64,000 bases of DNA from Marinomonas aquimarina (GTDB taxonomy: Bacteria > Pseudomonadota > Gammaproteobacteria > Pseudomonadales > Marinomonadaceae), in contig NZ_FLOC01000005.1 of the NCBI RefSeq assembly GCF_900089755.1, forward strand, positions 121,011 through 185,010, given 5' to 3'. The notes under the pieces were generated by a model that did no database searches, was not told where the DNA came from, and saw only the letters and a program-made list of their open reading frames with translations. Below are positions 10,301 through 20,002 of this stretch, piece by piece. The position numbers and the translations under genes are program-made. How positions within the stretch are numbered: position 1 is the first letter of the stretch; every line of letters starts with the position of its first letter.

Positions 10301-10576
10301 TTACTCTGGCGTTTTGATCTGCAGAATCATGCGATTCTTATCCAGTAATGCAGGACCAATGCCTTTCACCTTGGTCAAGTCATCCACCGTGACAAACGGA
10401 CCATTTTGATCACGATAGGCAATAATGGCGTCCGCTTTACTCTCTCCTACCCCATTGAGCGCGAGGGCTAATTGGTCAGCGGTGGCGCTATTCAAATCTA
10501 GCGGCTCAGCCGCAAAGGTCGCCATAGGAAAAACACACAGAGATAACGCCAATAGGCGCTTAATTGAAAGCTTCAT
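10301..10576 (-). CDS. ComEA-like helix-hairpin-helix protein, secreted
   Basis: A small protein of 91 residues with a Sec signal peptide (MKLSIKRLLALSLCVFPMATFA) followed by two helix-hairpin-helix repeats (LDLNSATADQLALALNGVG and VDDLTKVKGIGPALL). This is the ComEA family, periplasmic DNA-binding proteins that pull in transforming DNA; short single-domain members of uncertain role are common in gammaproteobacteria. I chose the ATG at 10576 because AAGGAG stands 7 nt upstream; an upstream frame extension to 10609 lacks such a site. No other competence gene adjoins it, so a DNA-uptake role is only possible. Confidence 0.85.
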   Translation of the reverse strand: MKLSIKRLLALSLCVFPMATFAAEPLDLNSATADQLALALNGVGESKADAIIAYRDQNGPFVTVDDLTKVKGIGPALLDKNRMILQIKTPE

Positions 10577-10620
10577 TTGCATACTCCTTATGCTGAATAA
10601 TGGCTTCATGCCAAAAATAA

Positions 10621-10646
10621 AAAACCGATCTGGAGGGATCGGTTTT
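10621..10646. terminator. Terminator downstream of pyrF
   Basis: A 10-bp stem (AAAACCGATC / GATCGGTTTT) with a 6-nt loop, with T runs on either side, placed just after the pyrF stop codon on the minus strand. Confidence 0.75.
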
Positions 10647-10678
10647 TAGAGTAGCACAACAAATCAACTGTACAAGCT

Positions 10679-11386
10679 TTAACCTGCCACACCTAACTCA
10701 TTATTGACTTGGGTTAAGACTGCAATCGGATCCGCTGCTTGTGTAATGGGACGACCCATCACCAAGTAATGGCTGCCCGCTTGCATTGCCTCACTCGGCG
10801 TCATGATGCGTTTCTGATCGCCTTGATCAGCCCCTGCAGGGCGAATCCCTGGTGTCACCAAGACAAAATCCTTGCCCAAGGTCTCTGACAACATTTGTGA
10901 TTCTTGCGCCGAACACACCACACCGTCCATGCCAGACGATTGCGCCAATTTCGCTAGACGCATAACGTGATCACGTGGCGATAGGTCGATACCAATTTCA
11001 GATAAATCCGTTTCATCCATACTGGTTAATACAGTTACCGCAATCAACAACGTATTGTGATCATGAATTTGTGCCAGCGCATTGGCAGAGGCTTCCATCA
11101 TTCGACGACCACCACTAGCGTGTACGTTCACCATCCAAACGCCTTCTTTTGCAGCGACGGATACCGCGTTCGCGACAGTGTTTGGAATATCGTGGAATTT
11201 AAGATCTAGAAAAACATCAAAGTCTAGCTTGTGAAGTTCTTCCAAGATCGCTGGACCTGCTTTGGTAAACAGCTCTTTACCGACTTTTACGCGACACAAT
11301 GCTGGATCTAAGCGTTTTGCCATCGCCGTAGCTTGTTCGATTGTCGGATAGTCTAATGCTACAACGATTGGAGATTGGCAAGTCAT
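10679..11386 (-). CDS. pyrF: Orotidine 5'-phosphate decarboxylase
   Basis: Converts OMP to UMP, the last step of de novo pyrimidine synthesis, in the cytoplasm. At 235 residues it matches the compact bacterial class. The catalytic Lys-Asp array is seen in FLDLKFHDIPNT (about 60-72), the opening strand in VVALDYPT, and the phosphate-binding GIRP and VMGRPI segments near the end. It lies 22 nt downstream of lapB, the same lapA-lapB-pyrF order as in Escherichia coli and relatives, so it is probably in one transcript with lapAB and ends at the hairpin at 10621. Confidence 0.98.
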   Translation of the reverse strand: MTCQSPIVVALDYPTIEQATAMAKRLDPALCRVKVGKELFTKAGPAILEELHKLDFDVFLDLKFHDIPNTVANAVSVAAKEGVWMVNVHASGGRRMMEASANALAQIHDHNTLLIAVTVLTSMDETDLSEIGIDLSPRDHVMRLAKLAQSSGMDGVVCSAQESQMLSETLGKDFVLVTPGIRPAGADQGDQKRIMTPSEAMQAGSHYLVMGRPITQAADPIAVLTQVNNELGVAG

Positions 11387-11408
11387 GAAAATTCCTCTGA
11401 TATAAAGT

Positions 11409-12581
11409 CTACTCCCCTTCTAAGCCATGAATTGGCTTAACAGTCCCCCAACTCTTGCAACTTGGACATTGCCAGTGCAGTTGGTGTCCCGAAAAGCCAC
11501 ACTGTCGACAGCGATGCTTCGGTTTAGAAGAGGTTAATTGCTCGATAAGTTCGTACAAAACACTTAGGTTTTCTTGGTCGTGCCCCTCGGAGTCAGCGCG
11601 CTGCATATCAATCAGCTCTTGGAACCCCTTAATGGTTGGGTGGGCACGTAATTGCTCTATTATAAACTGTTCTGCGAACTCTTTGTCATCCTGAGCGTAA
11701 TGTTCTGTCAAAGCACGAATTAAAGTGGCCGATGGGTGCTTTTTCAACTGCTCTTGCAAGAACTTAATGTAGCCACCGCCACCCCATACCTGCAAAAAAC
11801 ACTCGCGCAGTTTAGGGATAACAATGGGCAGAAACTCGTGGTCTTGATCGGAAACGTTTTTGAGTTCTTTGATCGCATCTCGGTAACGCTTTTGGCTGAT
11901 GTAGATATCGGCTAGGCCAATGCTGGCACGGACACAGTCGATATCCACCTCAATGGCGGCTTTGTATTTCTGGAATGCTTGGGTCCACTGTTCTTTGGCA
12001 ATGGCTTCTTCTGCTACCTCGCAGTAAAAGTGTGCCAAACGCTGGGCTTGCCTGCGACTAGGAAAGTCTAATTGCAATTGATGGGCAATACGGATGGCCT
12101 TATCCCAACTCTGCTCAAACTCGTACAAATCCACCAGCAGAGTATAGATTTCTTTTTGAAATTCGGTTTTGCGAGCGGCGATATTAAGCAGCAGTCGTTC
12201 GGCGCGATCCAATAAACCTGCCGACATAAAGTCACTGGCCAATTCCAGCTGCACCAAGCGGGTATCTCGAGGGGAAATATCTGGGCGTGCCAGCAGGCTT
12301 TGATGAATATTGATGGCTTTTTGAATCTCACCTTTTTTGCGGAACAGATTGCCCAAAGTCAGGTGGATATCAAAGGTGTCAGAATTGACTTCTAGGGAAT
12401 CAACAAAGGCGTCAATGGCTTCCGATTGTTGGCCATTGAGAAGGTGGTTTAAGCCCCGAAAGTAATCATTCGGGACTTTTTTTAACTCTTGTTTTTGGGT
12501 TTCTTTGTCGCGGCGCCGCCCTAACATCCAGCCGATGAATAAAGCGACAAAGAGAACAACAAATAAGCCCCACTCGGTCAA
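11409..12581 (-). CDS. lapB: Lipopolysaccharide assembly protein B (YciM)
   Basis: Inner-membrane-anchored TPR protein that, in E. coli, works with FtsH to limit LpxC and balance LPS synthesis. The 390-residue reading has an N-terminal membrane helix (GLFVVLFVALFIGWMLGRR), a chain of TPR repeats, and a C-terminal rubredoxin-like zinc knuckle (CRQCGF ... CPSC) as in LapB. The start I chose is TTG at 12581: GGGAG lies 7 nt upstream and the length then equals the family norm. An ATG 47 codons further up would run through lapA and add an unrelated sequence. It begins 4 nt after the lapA stop, so the two are probably translationally coupled. Confidence 0.93.
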   Translation of the reverse strand: MTEWGLFVVLFVALFIGWMLGRRRDKETQKQELKKVPNDYFRGLNHLLNGQQSEAIDAFVDSLEVNSDTFDIHLTLGNLFRKKGEIQKAINIHQSLLARPDISPRDTRLVQLELASDFMSAGLLDRAERLLLNIAARKTEFQKEIYTLLVDLYEFEQSWDKAIRIAHQLQLDFPSRRQAQRLAHFYCEVAEEAIAKEQWTQAFQKYKAAIEVDIDCVRASIGLADIYISQKRYRDAIKELKNVSDQDHEFLPIVIPKLRECFLQVWGGGGYIKFLQEQLKKHPSATLIRALTEHYAQDDKEFAEQFIIEQLRAHPTIKGFQELIDMQRADSEGHDQENLSVLYELIEQLTSSKPKHRCRQCGFSGHQLHWQCPSCKSWGTVKPIHGLEGE

Positions 12582-12585
12582 GGGA

Positions 12586-12906
12586 CTACTCCCGCTCCGA
12601 CAATTCTGAAGATAGGGACGCTTTGCGTAGATTGTCGATTTCAGATTGCAGGCTAACCAGCTGCTTAGATTTCTTACGTACATTGCGCTCCAAACGGAAC
12701 AGCAAAGCACTAGAAGAAGCAAGCGCTAAAACGATACCCACGGCAAAGGCAATGATCATATACAAGGCTACACTCAGCTCTGGCGATTGCCACAGCACAA
12801 GATCCAAGCTAATGACTTGACCGTTACGGATTGCGAAGAAAAGACCGATAAATAAGAAAAAAGCTAGGGCTACTACTAGCACCACTCGCTTCAGCCACTT
12901 AAGCAT
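12586..12906 (-). CDS. lapA: Lipopolysaccharide assembly protein A
   Basis: A 106-residue inner-membrane protein with two hydrophobic helices (about 6-26 and 43-66) followed by a charged cytoplasmic helix (RLERNVRKKSKQLVSLQSEID), the LapA/YciS layout (DUF1049). It is the partner of LapB in LPS transport and assembly control. It lies between ihfB and lapB as in many gammaproteobacteria; the lapB ribosome site overlaps its last codons. Confidence 0.92.
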   Translation of the reverse strand: MLKWLKRVVLVVALAFFLFIGLFFAIRNGQVISLDLVLWQSPELSVALYMIIAFAVGIVLALASSSALLFRLERNVRKKSKQLVSLQSEIDNLRKASLSSELSERE

Positions 12907-12972
12907 AAAACACCCATATCCTGCGTTATTCGGCTTATTATGCCGTTGAGCAGTGAAAAATTCGATAGAAAA

Positions 12973-13275
12973 TTAGCTCAACTCTTTCGTATCTGCGACA
13001 GAGTTGACCAATTCACGCAATTCTTTACCAGGCTTGAAGTGTGGAACGTACTTAGATCCCAGCTCGACTGATTCACCCGTTTTCGGGTTACGGCCCACGC
13101 GCGGAGCTCGATAATGGAGAGAGAAGCTACCAAAACCACGAATTTCAATACGCTCGCCGTTCGCCAACGCCTCGGACATATGCTCAAGCATTGCCTTAAC
13201 CGCCAACTCAACATCTTTTACTGGTAGATGAGGCTGCTGGTCAATTAGCATTTCTATCAGCTCAGATTTTGTCAT
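12973..13275 (-). CDS. ihfB: Integration host factor subunit beta
   Basis: DNA-bending nucleoid protein that pairs with IhfA. The 100-residue product has the HU/IHF fold, with the family signature around [20 protein letters not shown], including the arm tip Arg-Asn-Pro whose proline intercalates into DNA. The N-terminal [10 protein letters not shown] is typical of the beta subunit. AGAGGACAC precedes the ATG. The gene starts the lapAB-pyrF group; rpsA, the usual upstream neighbour of ihfB, is absent here and ppa lies upstream in the opposite direction. Confidence 0.97.
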   Translation of the reverse strand: MTKSELIEMLIDQQPHLPVKDVELAVKAMLEHMSEALANGERIEIRGFGSFSLHYRAPRVGRNPKTGESVELGSKYVPHFKPGKELRELVNSVADTKELS

Positions 13276-13484
13276 CAGTGTCCTCTCGACTATATTTTGA
13301 TCACACCCTTAGACTAGCTAAATTTAGAAAGAAAGCAATAACTTAACGTTGATTTAGCGGAAAAATCCCGCTTTTTTCGGCTTTCGATAACGATTATTTC
13401 TGTGAACACTTTGCGATGACTAGCATCCTACGGGTCTAACTTCTATAATTGCCGCCATTACTTAACACAAGTGGATATAAAACA

Positions 13485-14015
13485 ATGAGCTTCAAAGACA
13501 TTCCTGCTGGCCGCGATGTGCCAAACGATATCAACGTAATCATCGAAATCCCTGCTGAGGCAAACCCAGTTAAGTACGAAGTAGACAAAGACATGGACGC
13601 TCTAGTAGTAGACCGTTTCATGACGGCGCCTATGTTCTACCCAGCAAACTACGGTTACGTAAACAACACTCTTGCAGACGACGGCGACCCAGTTGACGTT
13701 TTGGTTATCACTCCTTACCCAGTGGTTCCTGGTTCTGTGATTCGTTGCCGTCCAGTTGGCGTACTAAACATGTCTGACGAAGCAGGTATGGACGCTAAGC
13801 TTGTAGCGGTACCACACGAGAAACTAAGCAAAGAATACGGTCACATCCAAGACGTGAACGACATTCCACAATTGCTACGCGACCAAATCGAGCACTTCTT
13901 CGAAAACTACAAGAAGCTTGAAAAAGGTAAATGGGTGAAAGTGGAAGGCTGGGCGAACGCTGAAGAAGCTCGCAAAGCCCTAGTTGAAGGCGTAGAAGCT
14001 TACAACGCTCAGTAA
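13485..14015 (+). CDS. ppa: Inorganic pyrophosphatase (family I)
   Basis: Hydrolyses PPi to two phosphates, driving biosynthetic reactions, in the cytoplasm with Mg2+. With the ATG at 13485 the protein has 176 residues, the standard bacterial length. The family signature [10 protein letters not shown] with its metal-binding aspartates is at about 65-74; KYEVDKD supplies active-site Lys and Glu. An in-frame upstream extension to 13449 is unlikely because it would cover the TATAAT at 13444-13449. Codon choice is strongly biased, as in abundant proteins. Confidence 0.98.
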   Translation: MSFKDIPAGRDVPNDINVIIEIPAEANPVKYEVDKDMDALVVDRFMTAPMFYPANYGYVNNTLADDGDPVDVLVITPYPVVPGSVIRCRPVGVLNMSDEAGMDAKLVAVPHEKLSKEYGHIQDVNDIPQLLRDQIEHFFENYKKLEKGKWVKVEGWANAEEARKALVEGVEAYNAQ

Positions 14016-14038
14016 TCTTTGAATTACTCTGAACACAA

Positions 14039-14065
14039 AAAAGCCGATCCATTGGATCGGCTTTT
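14039..14065. terminator. Bidirectional terminator shared by ppa and trxB
   Basis: A perfect 12-bp stem (AAAAGCCGATCC / GGATCGGCTTTT) with a 3-nt loop and flanking A and T runs between the convergent ppa and trxB genes. Confidence 0.88.
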
Positions 14066-14089
14066 TTCATGCTCTAGAACAAGGCTAGA

Positions 14090-15058
<969 letters not shown>

Positions 15059-15171
15059 TTAAATTAGATATCCTAGCCGAGGTGTAACACGGCTTCGTTA
15101 TGTGGGCATAGGATAAAGAAACCGTTAACAAATAGACACCGAAGAAAATTAATTACGAAAATAGAGGTATT

Positions 15172-15924
15172 CTATGAATTTTGCGCGCCACAACAAGGGC
15201 ACTCAGGGTCTTGCGACAGACGCATACTGCGCCAGTCCCCACTTAGACCATCAAACAACTGCAACACACCGTGTTTCACTGTGCCTTTACCGCTCAGTAA
15301 TTTGATCGCCGAAAGCGCCTGTTGCACGCCGATCGTGCCCACCACAGGCCCAATAATGCCATTGCTATTGCAGCTTAGCTGCTGATCTGACAAGTCTGGG
15401 TACAAACACTCATAGCAAGGCGAGCACTGCTCATCATAGCGAAACACCACCAACTGCCCTTCCCAGCGAATGGCAGCGCCACTGACCAGTGGAACCTTGT
15501 GGGTCTGCGCCCAACGGTGCACCATCTGACGCGTGGCAAAGTTATCACAGCAATCCAAGATCACATCGCATGCCGCCAAGCATTGATCGATATTGTCTTC
15601 GTTTAGGCGCAGCTGATGGGTGCGAATTTGAACCTCTGCATTACGCGCTTGCAGTTGCTCTAGTGCCGCTAGCACCTTAGGCTTTTGTACATCTTGCTCG
15701 GTGTAAAGCACTTGGCGCGGCAAATTGCTCAATTCAATCTCATCGTCATCGATCAAAGTGAGCGAGCCAACCCCAGCACCGACCAAATAAGTGGCCGCAA
15801 TATTGCCAAGGCCACCCGCGCCGATCACGACCGCCTGCTTACCAGAGAGATTCATCTGGCCGTCAATATCAAAGTTGGTGAGAAGCAACTGGCGACTGTA
15901 GCGCAGTAGCGATTGTTCATTCAT
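15172..15924 (-). CDS. moeB: Molybdopterin-synthase adenylyltransferase (MoeB/ThiF family)
   Basis: E1-like enzyme that adenylates the C-terminal glycine of MoaD (or ThiS) for sulfur loading. The 250 residues contain the ATP loop GAGGLGN (about 36-42), the DDDEIELSNLPRQ segment with catalytic Asp/Arg, DCCDNFATR, and two zinc-binding CxxC pairs (CSPCYEC and CPCCG). Length and C-terminus fit MoeB; ThiF cannot be excluded because no moa or thi gene adjoins. The 125-nt gap to trxB suggests a separate transcript. Confidence 0.9.
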   Translation of the reverse strand: MNEQSLLRYSRQLLLTNFDIDGQMNLSGKQAVVIGAGGLGNIAATYLVGAGVGSLTLIDDDEIELSNLPRQVLYTEQDVQKPKVLAALEQLQARNAEVQIRTHQLRLNEDNIDQCLAACDVILDCCDNFATRQMVHRWAQTHKVPLVSGAAIRWEGQLVVFRYDEQCSPCYECLYPDLSDQQLSCNSNGIIGPVVGTIGVQQALSAIKLLSGKGTVKHGVLQLFDGLSGDWRSMRLSQDPECPCCGAQNS

Positions 15925-15992
15925 GGAGCTATTCCTGCCTGTTCGGTCAGTGTTTTGCTAATATGTACGCATTGTTTTACTGGAATAAAAAG

Positions 15993-17291
15993 ATGAAATT
16001 TCCCGGCCGCAGAAAGATAAAGCATTATTTCCCTGTTACTCAAAGCAACAGCAGCTTACCCAAATCGGAAGTTCAACCCAACCAAGACACCTATATTGTC
16101 GGCTTAGATGAAACCATTGTGGATGTCATTGCGACGGTTGATGAGGAATTTCTGGCGCGACATGGTATCCGAAAAGGCCTCTCAAACCTAGTCACCCCAG
16201 AGCAAGCCAGCGCCATCTATCAAGAACTGGTTATCGAGCAACGCATCTCGGATCACTTCGCCGGCGGCACGATTGGCAACACACTGCATAACTATTCGGT
16301 GTTAGCGGATGATAAGTCCGTCTTGCTCGGCGTGATGTCACAGCACATCGCCCTCAACTCTCCTGAATATCATTATCTTTGTGCTACCAGTAGCAAGGTC
16401 GATATGCATCACCTACAAGGTGTCGCAGGCGACATTGGCCGTGGCATCACTCTGATCACCGCAGACGGCGAACGCACCTTTGCCATCGCCCCCAATGCCA
16501 TGGACGATATTGCACCAGAAAGTGTTAACGAAGACGTTATTGCTAACGCCGCAGCCTTTGTTACCTGCGCTTACCCATTACGCCACGCAGGCAAGCCGAT
16601 CAAAGACACTTTAATGAAGTGCTTAGCACTGGCTAAACAGCATCAAGTCCCCGTCATTATCACCCTAGGGACACAGCACCTGGTTGAAGAATATCGCGAT
16701 GAGATTCAATCCATTATCGAACAATACGCTTCCGTGGTGGCGATGAACGAGCAAGAGGCTGAGGCCCTCACTGGCGAAGCGCAAACACTATTAGCCGCCG
16801 AAAAAGCATTGCAATGGTGTGATATGGTGCTACTGACAGCGGGGGCAGAGGGACTGTACTTATGTGGCTATACGGACGATCAATCCAAGCGGGGCACCAC
16901 ACATGCGCTTAAATCCCAAGCCATTAGCGACTTTAACCAATGGGAGTTCTCTCGACCACAGCGACCATCAGATTGCGACACTCCGATCAAGGTGTACTCA
17001 CACATTGATCCCTATCTGGGCGGCCCAGCACAGATTCATAATACCAATGGCGCAGGTGATGGGGCACTCTCGGCGTTACTCCACGATATAGCGGCTAACC
17101 ACTACCATCAACAACAAGTCCCCCACAGCAGTAAGCATACGACCCAGCATTTAGCGTATTCGTCGTTTGCACAAATCTGTAAATACGCCAACCGTGTCAG
17201 CTATGAGATTTTAAGCCAGCATTCGCCAAGATTATCGAAAGGGTTACCCGAGAAAGAAGACAGCTTAGAACAAGCCTATTGGGCAAGATAG
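15993..17291 (+). CDS. gsk: Inosine-guanosine kinase
   Basis: PfkB/ribokinase-family enzyme that phosphorylates inosine and guanosine with ATP in purine salvage. It closely resembles E. coli Gsk along its whole length (432 versus 434 residues): N-terminal MKFPGRRK, FAGGTIGNTLHNYSVLADD, the PfkB signature TNGAGDGALSALLHDI with catalytic Asp, and a matching C-terminus HSPRLSKGLPEKEDSLEQAYW. I take the ATG at 15993 because E. coli Gsk starts there; an ATG 10 codons upstream is less likely. Divergent from moeB. Confidence 0.95.
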   Translation: MKFPGRRKIKHYFPVTQSNSSLPKSEVQPNQDTYIVGLDETIVDVIATVDEEFLARHGIRKGLSNLVTPEQASAIYQELVIEQRISDHFAGGTIGNTLHNYSVLADDKSVLLGVMSQHIALNSPEYHYLCATSSKVDMHHLQGVAGDIGRGITLITADGERTFAIAPNAMDDIAPESVNEDVIANAAAFVTCAYPLRHAGKPIKDTLMKCLALAKQHQVPVIITLGTQHLVEEYRDEIQSIIEQYASVVAMNEQEAEALTGEAQTLLAAEKALQWCDMVLLTAGAEGLYLCGYTDDQSKRGTTHALKSQAISDFNQWEFSRPQRPSDCDTPIKVYSHIDPYLGGPAQIHNTNGAGDGALSALLHDIAANHYHQQQVPHSSKHTTQHLAYSSFAQICKYANRVSYEILSQHSPRLSKGLPEKEDSLEQAYWAR

Positions 17292-17300
17292 AAATAAAAA

Positions 17301-17324
17301 AAGCCGACTTAGATAAGTCGGCTT
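17301..17324 (+). terminator. Terminator of gsk
   Basis: A perfect 10-bp stem (AAGCCGACTT / AAGTCGGCTT) with loop AGAT, preceded by an A run and followed by CTTTAT. It lies just after the gsk stop; on the minus strand it could also end the tRNA-Leu transcript. Confidence 0.8.
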
Positions 17325-17331
17325 CTTTATA

Positions 17332-17417
17332 TGGTACCAGTGGCCGGACTCGAACCGGCACGCTTTATAGGCAATGGATTTTGAATCCATCGTGTCTACC
17401 AATTCCACCACACTGGC
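17332..17417 (-). tRNA. tRNA-Leu (CAA)
   Basis: An 86-nt class II tRNA on the minus strand with encoded CCA. Acceptor GCCAGTG pairs with CACTGGT (one G-U); the anticodon arm ATGGA-TTCAAAA-TCCAT gives anticodon CAA; there is a long variable arm before the T arm GCCGGTTCGAGTCCGGC. It reads the UUG codon. Confidence 0.95.
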
Positions 17418-17435
17418 TTTGAAATTGTGAGGCAC

Positions 17436-17463
17436 ATTTTAGTGTTTTTAACTTTACTGTCAA
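17436..17463 (-). promoter_or_regulatory. Sigma-70 promoter of tRNA-Leu
   Basis: On the minus strand a perfect -35 TTGACA (17458-17463) and TAAAAT (17436-17441) are separated by 16 nt, about 18 nt upstream of the tRNA 5' end. Confidence 0.75.
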
Positions 17464-17477
17464 TGGTTTAGTTAAAA

Positions 17478-18707
17478 TTATTTTAATGCGACGGTAATTT
17501 TATTGGCCCATTGCAAGGCATCAAAGAAAGCCGCGTTTAAATAGCCACGTACTTTGGTCGGTAATTGAGCAATTCGATCCCAGCGTTCCTCTTCAATACT
17601 GGTGGCACTGAATAAAATACGCCCCAAGGGCCCTTCAAACTCCAAAATCGCACTTTGTAGTTCACGATTAAGCGCCACTTGACTGAGCAGCTCTTGCTTT
17701 GAGATCTGTAAAATACGGTCCATGCCGGAAATCATCCCCACGGTAAAAGCTTGATCAGTGGAAATGGATTTTGATTGCGCTGCCAGCAGTTCACAGCAAC
17801 GCGCTCGAATCAGCAGCATTTTCAATACTTCAGGGTCATTTAACTTTTGCGAGCTGAGCGTGATTAACATTGACCAGCGTTTTAGTTGCTCTAAGCCGAT
17901 GTAGACCACCGCTTCTTTAATCGACTCAACATTCTTGGTCAGCCCAACCACAGGACTGTTAAGCAAGCGCAGCATTTGATAGGACAACGTTGGGCTTTGC
18001 CCCACCAACTGTGCCACAGCAGTCATACTGACAGCTTCATTTTGTAGTGTATTAAGCAAACGCAAGGCACTTTGCACATCCGCTTCTATTCTCTTACCTT
18101 TGACGATTTCTGGACGACTCAAAAAGTAGCCTTGGTAATATTCAAAGCCTAACTCCGAGCACACTTGAAACATCTCTTGGTTCTCAACTTTCTCGGCGAT
18201 CAGTTGGATCTTACGTTGTTTTAACGCTTCAATTTCGCCTAAAACAGTATGCGGCGGGGTGCTGAGCACATCGACCTTCACCATGGATACATATGGCAAA
18301 AGCGGCGCATATTCAGCGCTAAACTGGTAGTCATCTAAGACAAAACGAAAGCCTTTCTCAAACCAGCCTTTTACCGCTTCGACAAATGCGGGCGTGATGG
18401 GTTGATCTTCAAGAATTTCGATGTACACCGTTTCTGGGGAAATCGGGAAGAAGGCATCCGACAACACCAGATCGCTGGTCATATTGATAAAAAAGGGCCG
18501 CCTGGTTTGTACTTCCAGTTCACTGATGCCAATGCATAAGTTGACCAGCACTTGACTGGTCGCCACTTCAGGATTGTCGACCACTGCTCGGTCTTCATGC
18601 TCTCCCCGAAACAAAAGCTCATAGCCAAACAGTTTTTTATGACGATCGTAGATAGGCTGTTGCGCCATCATCAATTCGTCATAGTTAGTATATTTTTCTA
18701 AATCCAT
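17478..18707 (-). CDS. EAL and HDOD domain protein (YuxH family)
   Basis: A 409-residue cytoplasmic signalling protein. The N-terminal half is an EAL-type c-di-GMP domain (about 15-205), the C-terminal half an HDOD domain (about 210-400, RLLNTLQNEAVSMTAVAQLVG onward). The EAL signature reads ELLFR. Other positions that normally bind metal or substrate look kept: Asn in INMTSD, Glu in YIEIL, the LDD pair, Lys in VKVDV, Glu in AEKVE and Gln in YYQGYFLS. Family members are often considered inactive c-di-GMP binders, so hydrolysis is unproven. It is monocistronic; EAL-HDOD proteins often affect motility or biofilm. Confidence 0.88.
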   Translation of the reverse strand: MDLEKYTNYDELMMAQQPIYDRHKKLFGYELLFRGEHEDRAVVDNPEVATSQVLVNLCIGISELEVQTRRPFFINMTSDLVLSDAFFPISPETVYIEILEDQPITPAFVEAVKGWFEKGFRFVLDDYQFSAEYAPLLPYVSMVKVDVLSTPPHTVLGEIEALKQRKIQLIAEKVENQEMFQVCSELGFEYYQGYFLSRPEIVKGKRIEADVQSALRLLNTLQNEAVSMTAVAQLVGQSPTLSYQMLRLLNSPVVGLTKNVESIKEAVVYIGLEQLKRWSMLITLSSQKLNDPEVLKMLLIRARCCELLAAQSKSISTDQAFTVGMISGMDRILQISKQELLSQVALNRELQSAILEFEGPLGRILFSATSIEEERWDRIAQLPTKVRGYLNAAFFDALQWANKITVALK

Positions 18708-18863
18708 TTTTTTACCCTAGGATAACACCGACGACCTGCCAGTGATTGCTAATGCTTTCGTTACAGCATCCCTACTTAACGCTCACAGAAGCCTTTTTAT
18801 ATCAGTGCTTCTTTGAAGAAGAAACAAATTATGGAAAAAAAGTTCACATCTATAAAAAGTTCG

Positions 18864-18892
18864 TTGACAGGCGAATAGGCGCTCAATAAAAT
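18864..18892 (+). promoter_or_regulatory. Strong sigma-70 promoter of tRNA-Ala
   Basis: A perfect TTGACA (18864-18869) and TAAAAT (18887-18892) with the optimal 17-nt spacing, followed by a GC-rich stretch (AGCGCTCG) of the kind seen at stringently controlled stable-RNA promoters. The mature tRNA begins 74 nt downstream. Confidence 0.82.
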
Positions 18893-18966
18893 AGCGCTCG
18901 AAATTCAAGGGTACCAGCGAATTTCTTCAATCTTGTTACATCCTAGGCTTTTATTCAGCCATTTAT

Positions 18967-19042
18967 GGGGCCTTAGCTCAGCTGGGAGAGCGGTTCGCTG
19001 GCAGCGAACAGGTCAGCGGTTCGATCCCGCTAGGCTCCACCA
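18967..19042 (+). tRNA. tRNA-Ala (GGC)
   Basis: A 76-nt cloverleaf with encoded CCA. Acceptor GGGGCCT pairs with AGGCTCC (one G-U); the anticodon arm GTTCG-CTGGCAG-CGAAC gives anticodon GGC; the T arm contains GTTCGATCC. It reads GCC and GCU. Confidence 0.96.
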
Positions 19043-19150
19043 ATCCTCTAACATCCAAGACATTTCTAGACACTGCGCAAGTTTCGGGTCGACCTTTGAT
19101 TGAGTTGCGCTAACATGATGCGTATTCAAGCCGTGTAATGTGTACCGCCT

Positions 19151-20002
19151 ATGTCAGACTCTCGAGATTATCAGCGCATTCAGCAAGCGATCGAATTTAT
19201 CGTCGCCCACAAAACCGAGCAACCGTCCTTAGAAGCGATTGCTCAATCTGTGCATTTAAGCCCATTCCACTTTCAGCGCATGTTTCAACACTGGGCTGGC
19301 GTCTCCCCTAAAAAGTTCATGCAATTTCTAAGTGTTGAACACGCCAAAACCCTGCTTGGAAGTAACAAAACACTGCAACAAACGTCTTTGGAGGTCGGCT
19401 TATCAAGCACAGGCCGTTTACATGACCTGTTTGTCTCGATTGAAGGCATGACGCCTGGGCAATACAAATCGGGTGGCGCTGGCCTACACATCGATTACCA
19501 GTTTTACAGTACACCGTTTGGCACGGTGCTGATCGCCGCCACTGACCTAGGTATCTGTCATATGGCCTTTTGCGATGATCAAACAAAGGCGCTAGCGGAG
19601 CTCAACACCTTTTTCGATCATGCCACCCTGAGCCAACGACCACACCCACACCATGACGATGGTCTGAGCATTTTTAGCGCATCCGACGATGGCCCCTACG
19701 CTATCTCATTGCATCTCGCTGGCACGCCCTTCCAAATAAAAGTCTGGCAAAGCTTACTCAGCATCCCGCTCGGGGGACTCTCGAATTACGCACAGATCGC
19801 TCACGCCATCGATCAGCCGACAGCGGCCCGCGCGGTCGGCAGTGCCATTGCTAAAAACCCGATCGCCTATATTATTCCCTGCCATCGAGTGATCCGAAAT
19901 ACTGGCGAGCTGGGTAACTATCGTTGGGGGAGTCTGAGGAAAAACGCCATCATTGGCTGGGAAGCGGCACAACTAGAAAGCGAACGAAACCATGATGAAT
20001 GA
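19151..20002 (+). CDS. Ada-like AraC regulator / methylated-DNA-protein cysteine methyltransferase
   Basis: A 283-residue fusion: an AraC-type DNA-binding domain (about 5-100, two helix-turn-helix motifs, e.g. SLEAIAQSVHLSPFHFQRMF) followed by an O6-alkylguanine-DNA alkyltransferase domain with the acceptor-cysteine motif IPCHRVIR near residue 243. It repairs O6-methylguanine by suicidal transfer of the methyl group to Cys. Compared with E. coli Ada (354 residues) the N-terminal zinc domain that senses methylphosphotriesters is missing, so activation must differ. Its last 11 nt overlap alkB, making an ada-alkB repair operon. The ribosome site before the ATG is weak. Confidence 0.92.
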   Translation: MSDSRDYQRIQQAIEFIVAHKTEQPSLEAIAQSVHLSPFHFQRMFQHWAGVSPKKFMQFLSVEHAKTLLGSNKTLQQTSLEVGLSSTGRLHDLFVSIEGMTPGQYKSGGAGLHIDYQFYSTPFGTVLIAATDLGICHMAFCDDQTKALAELNTFFDHATLSQRPHPHHDDGLSIFSASDDGPYAISLHLAGTPFQIKVWQSLLSIPLGGLSNYAQIAHAIDQPTAARAVGSAIAKNPIAYIIPCHRVIRNTGELGNYRWGSLRKNAIIGWEAAQLESERNHDE

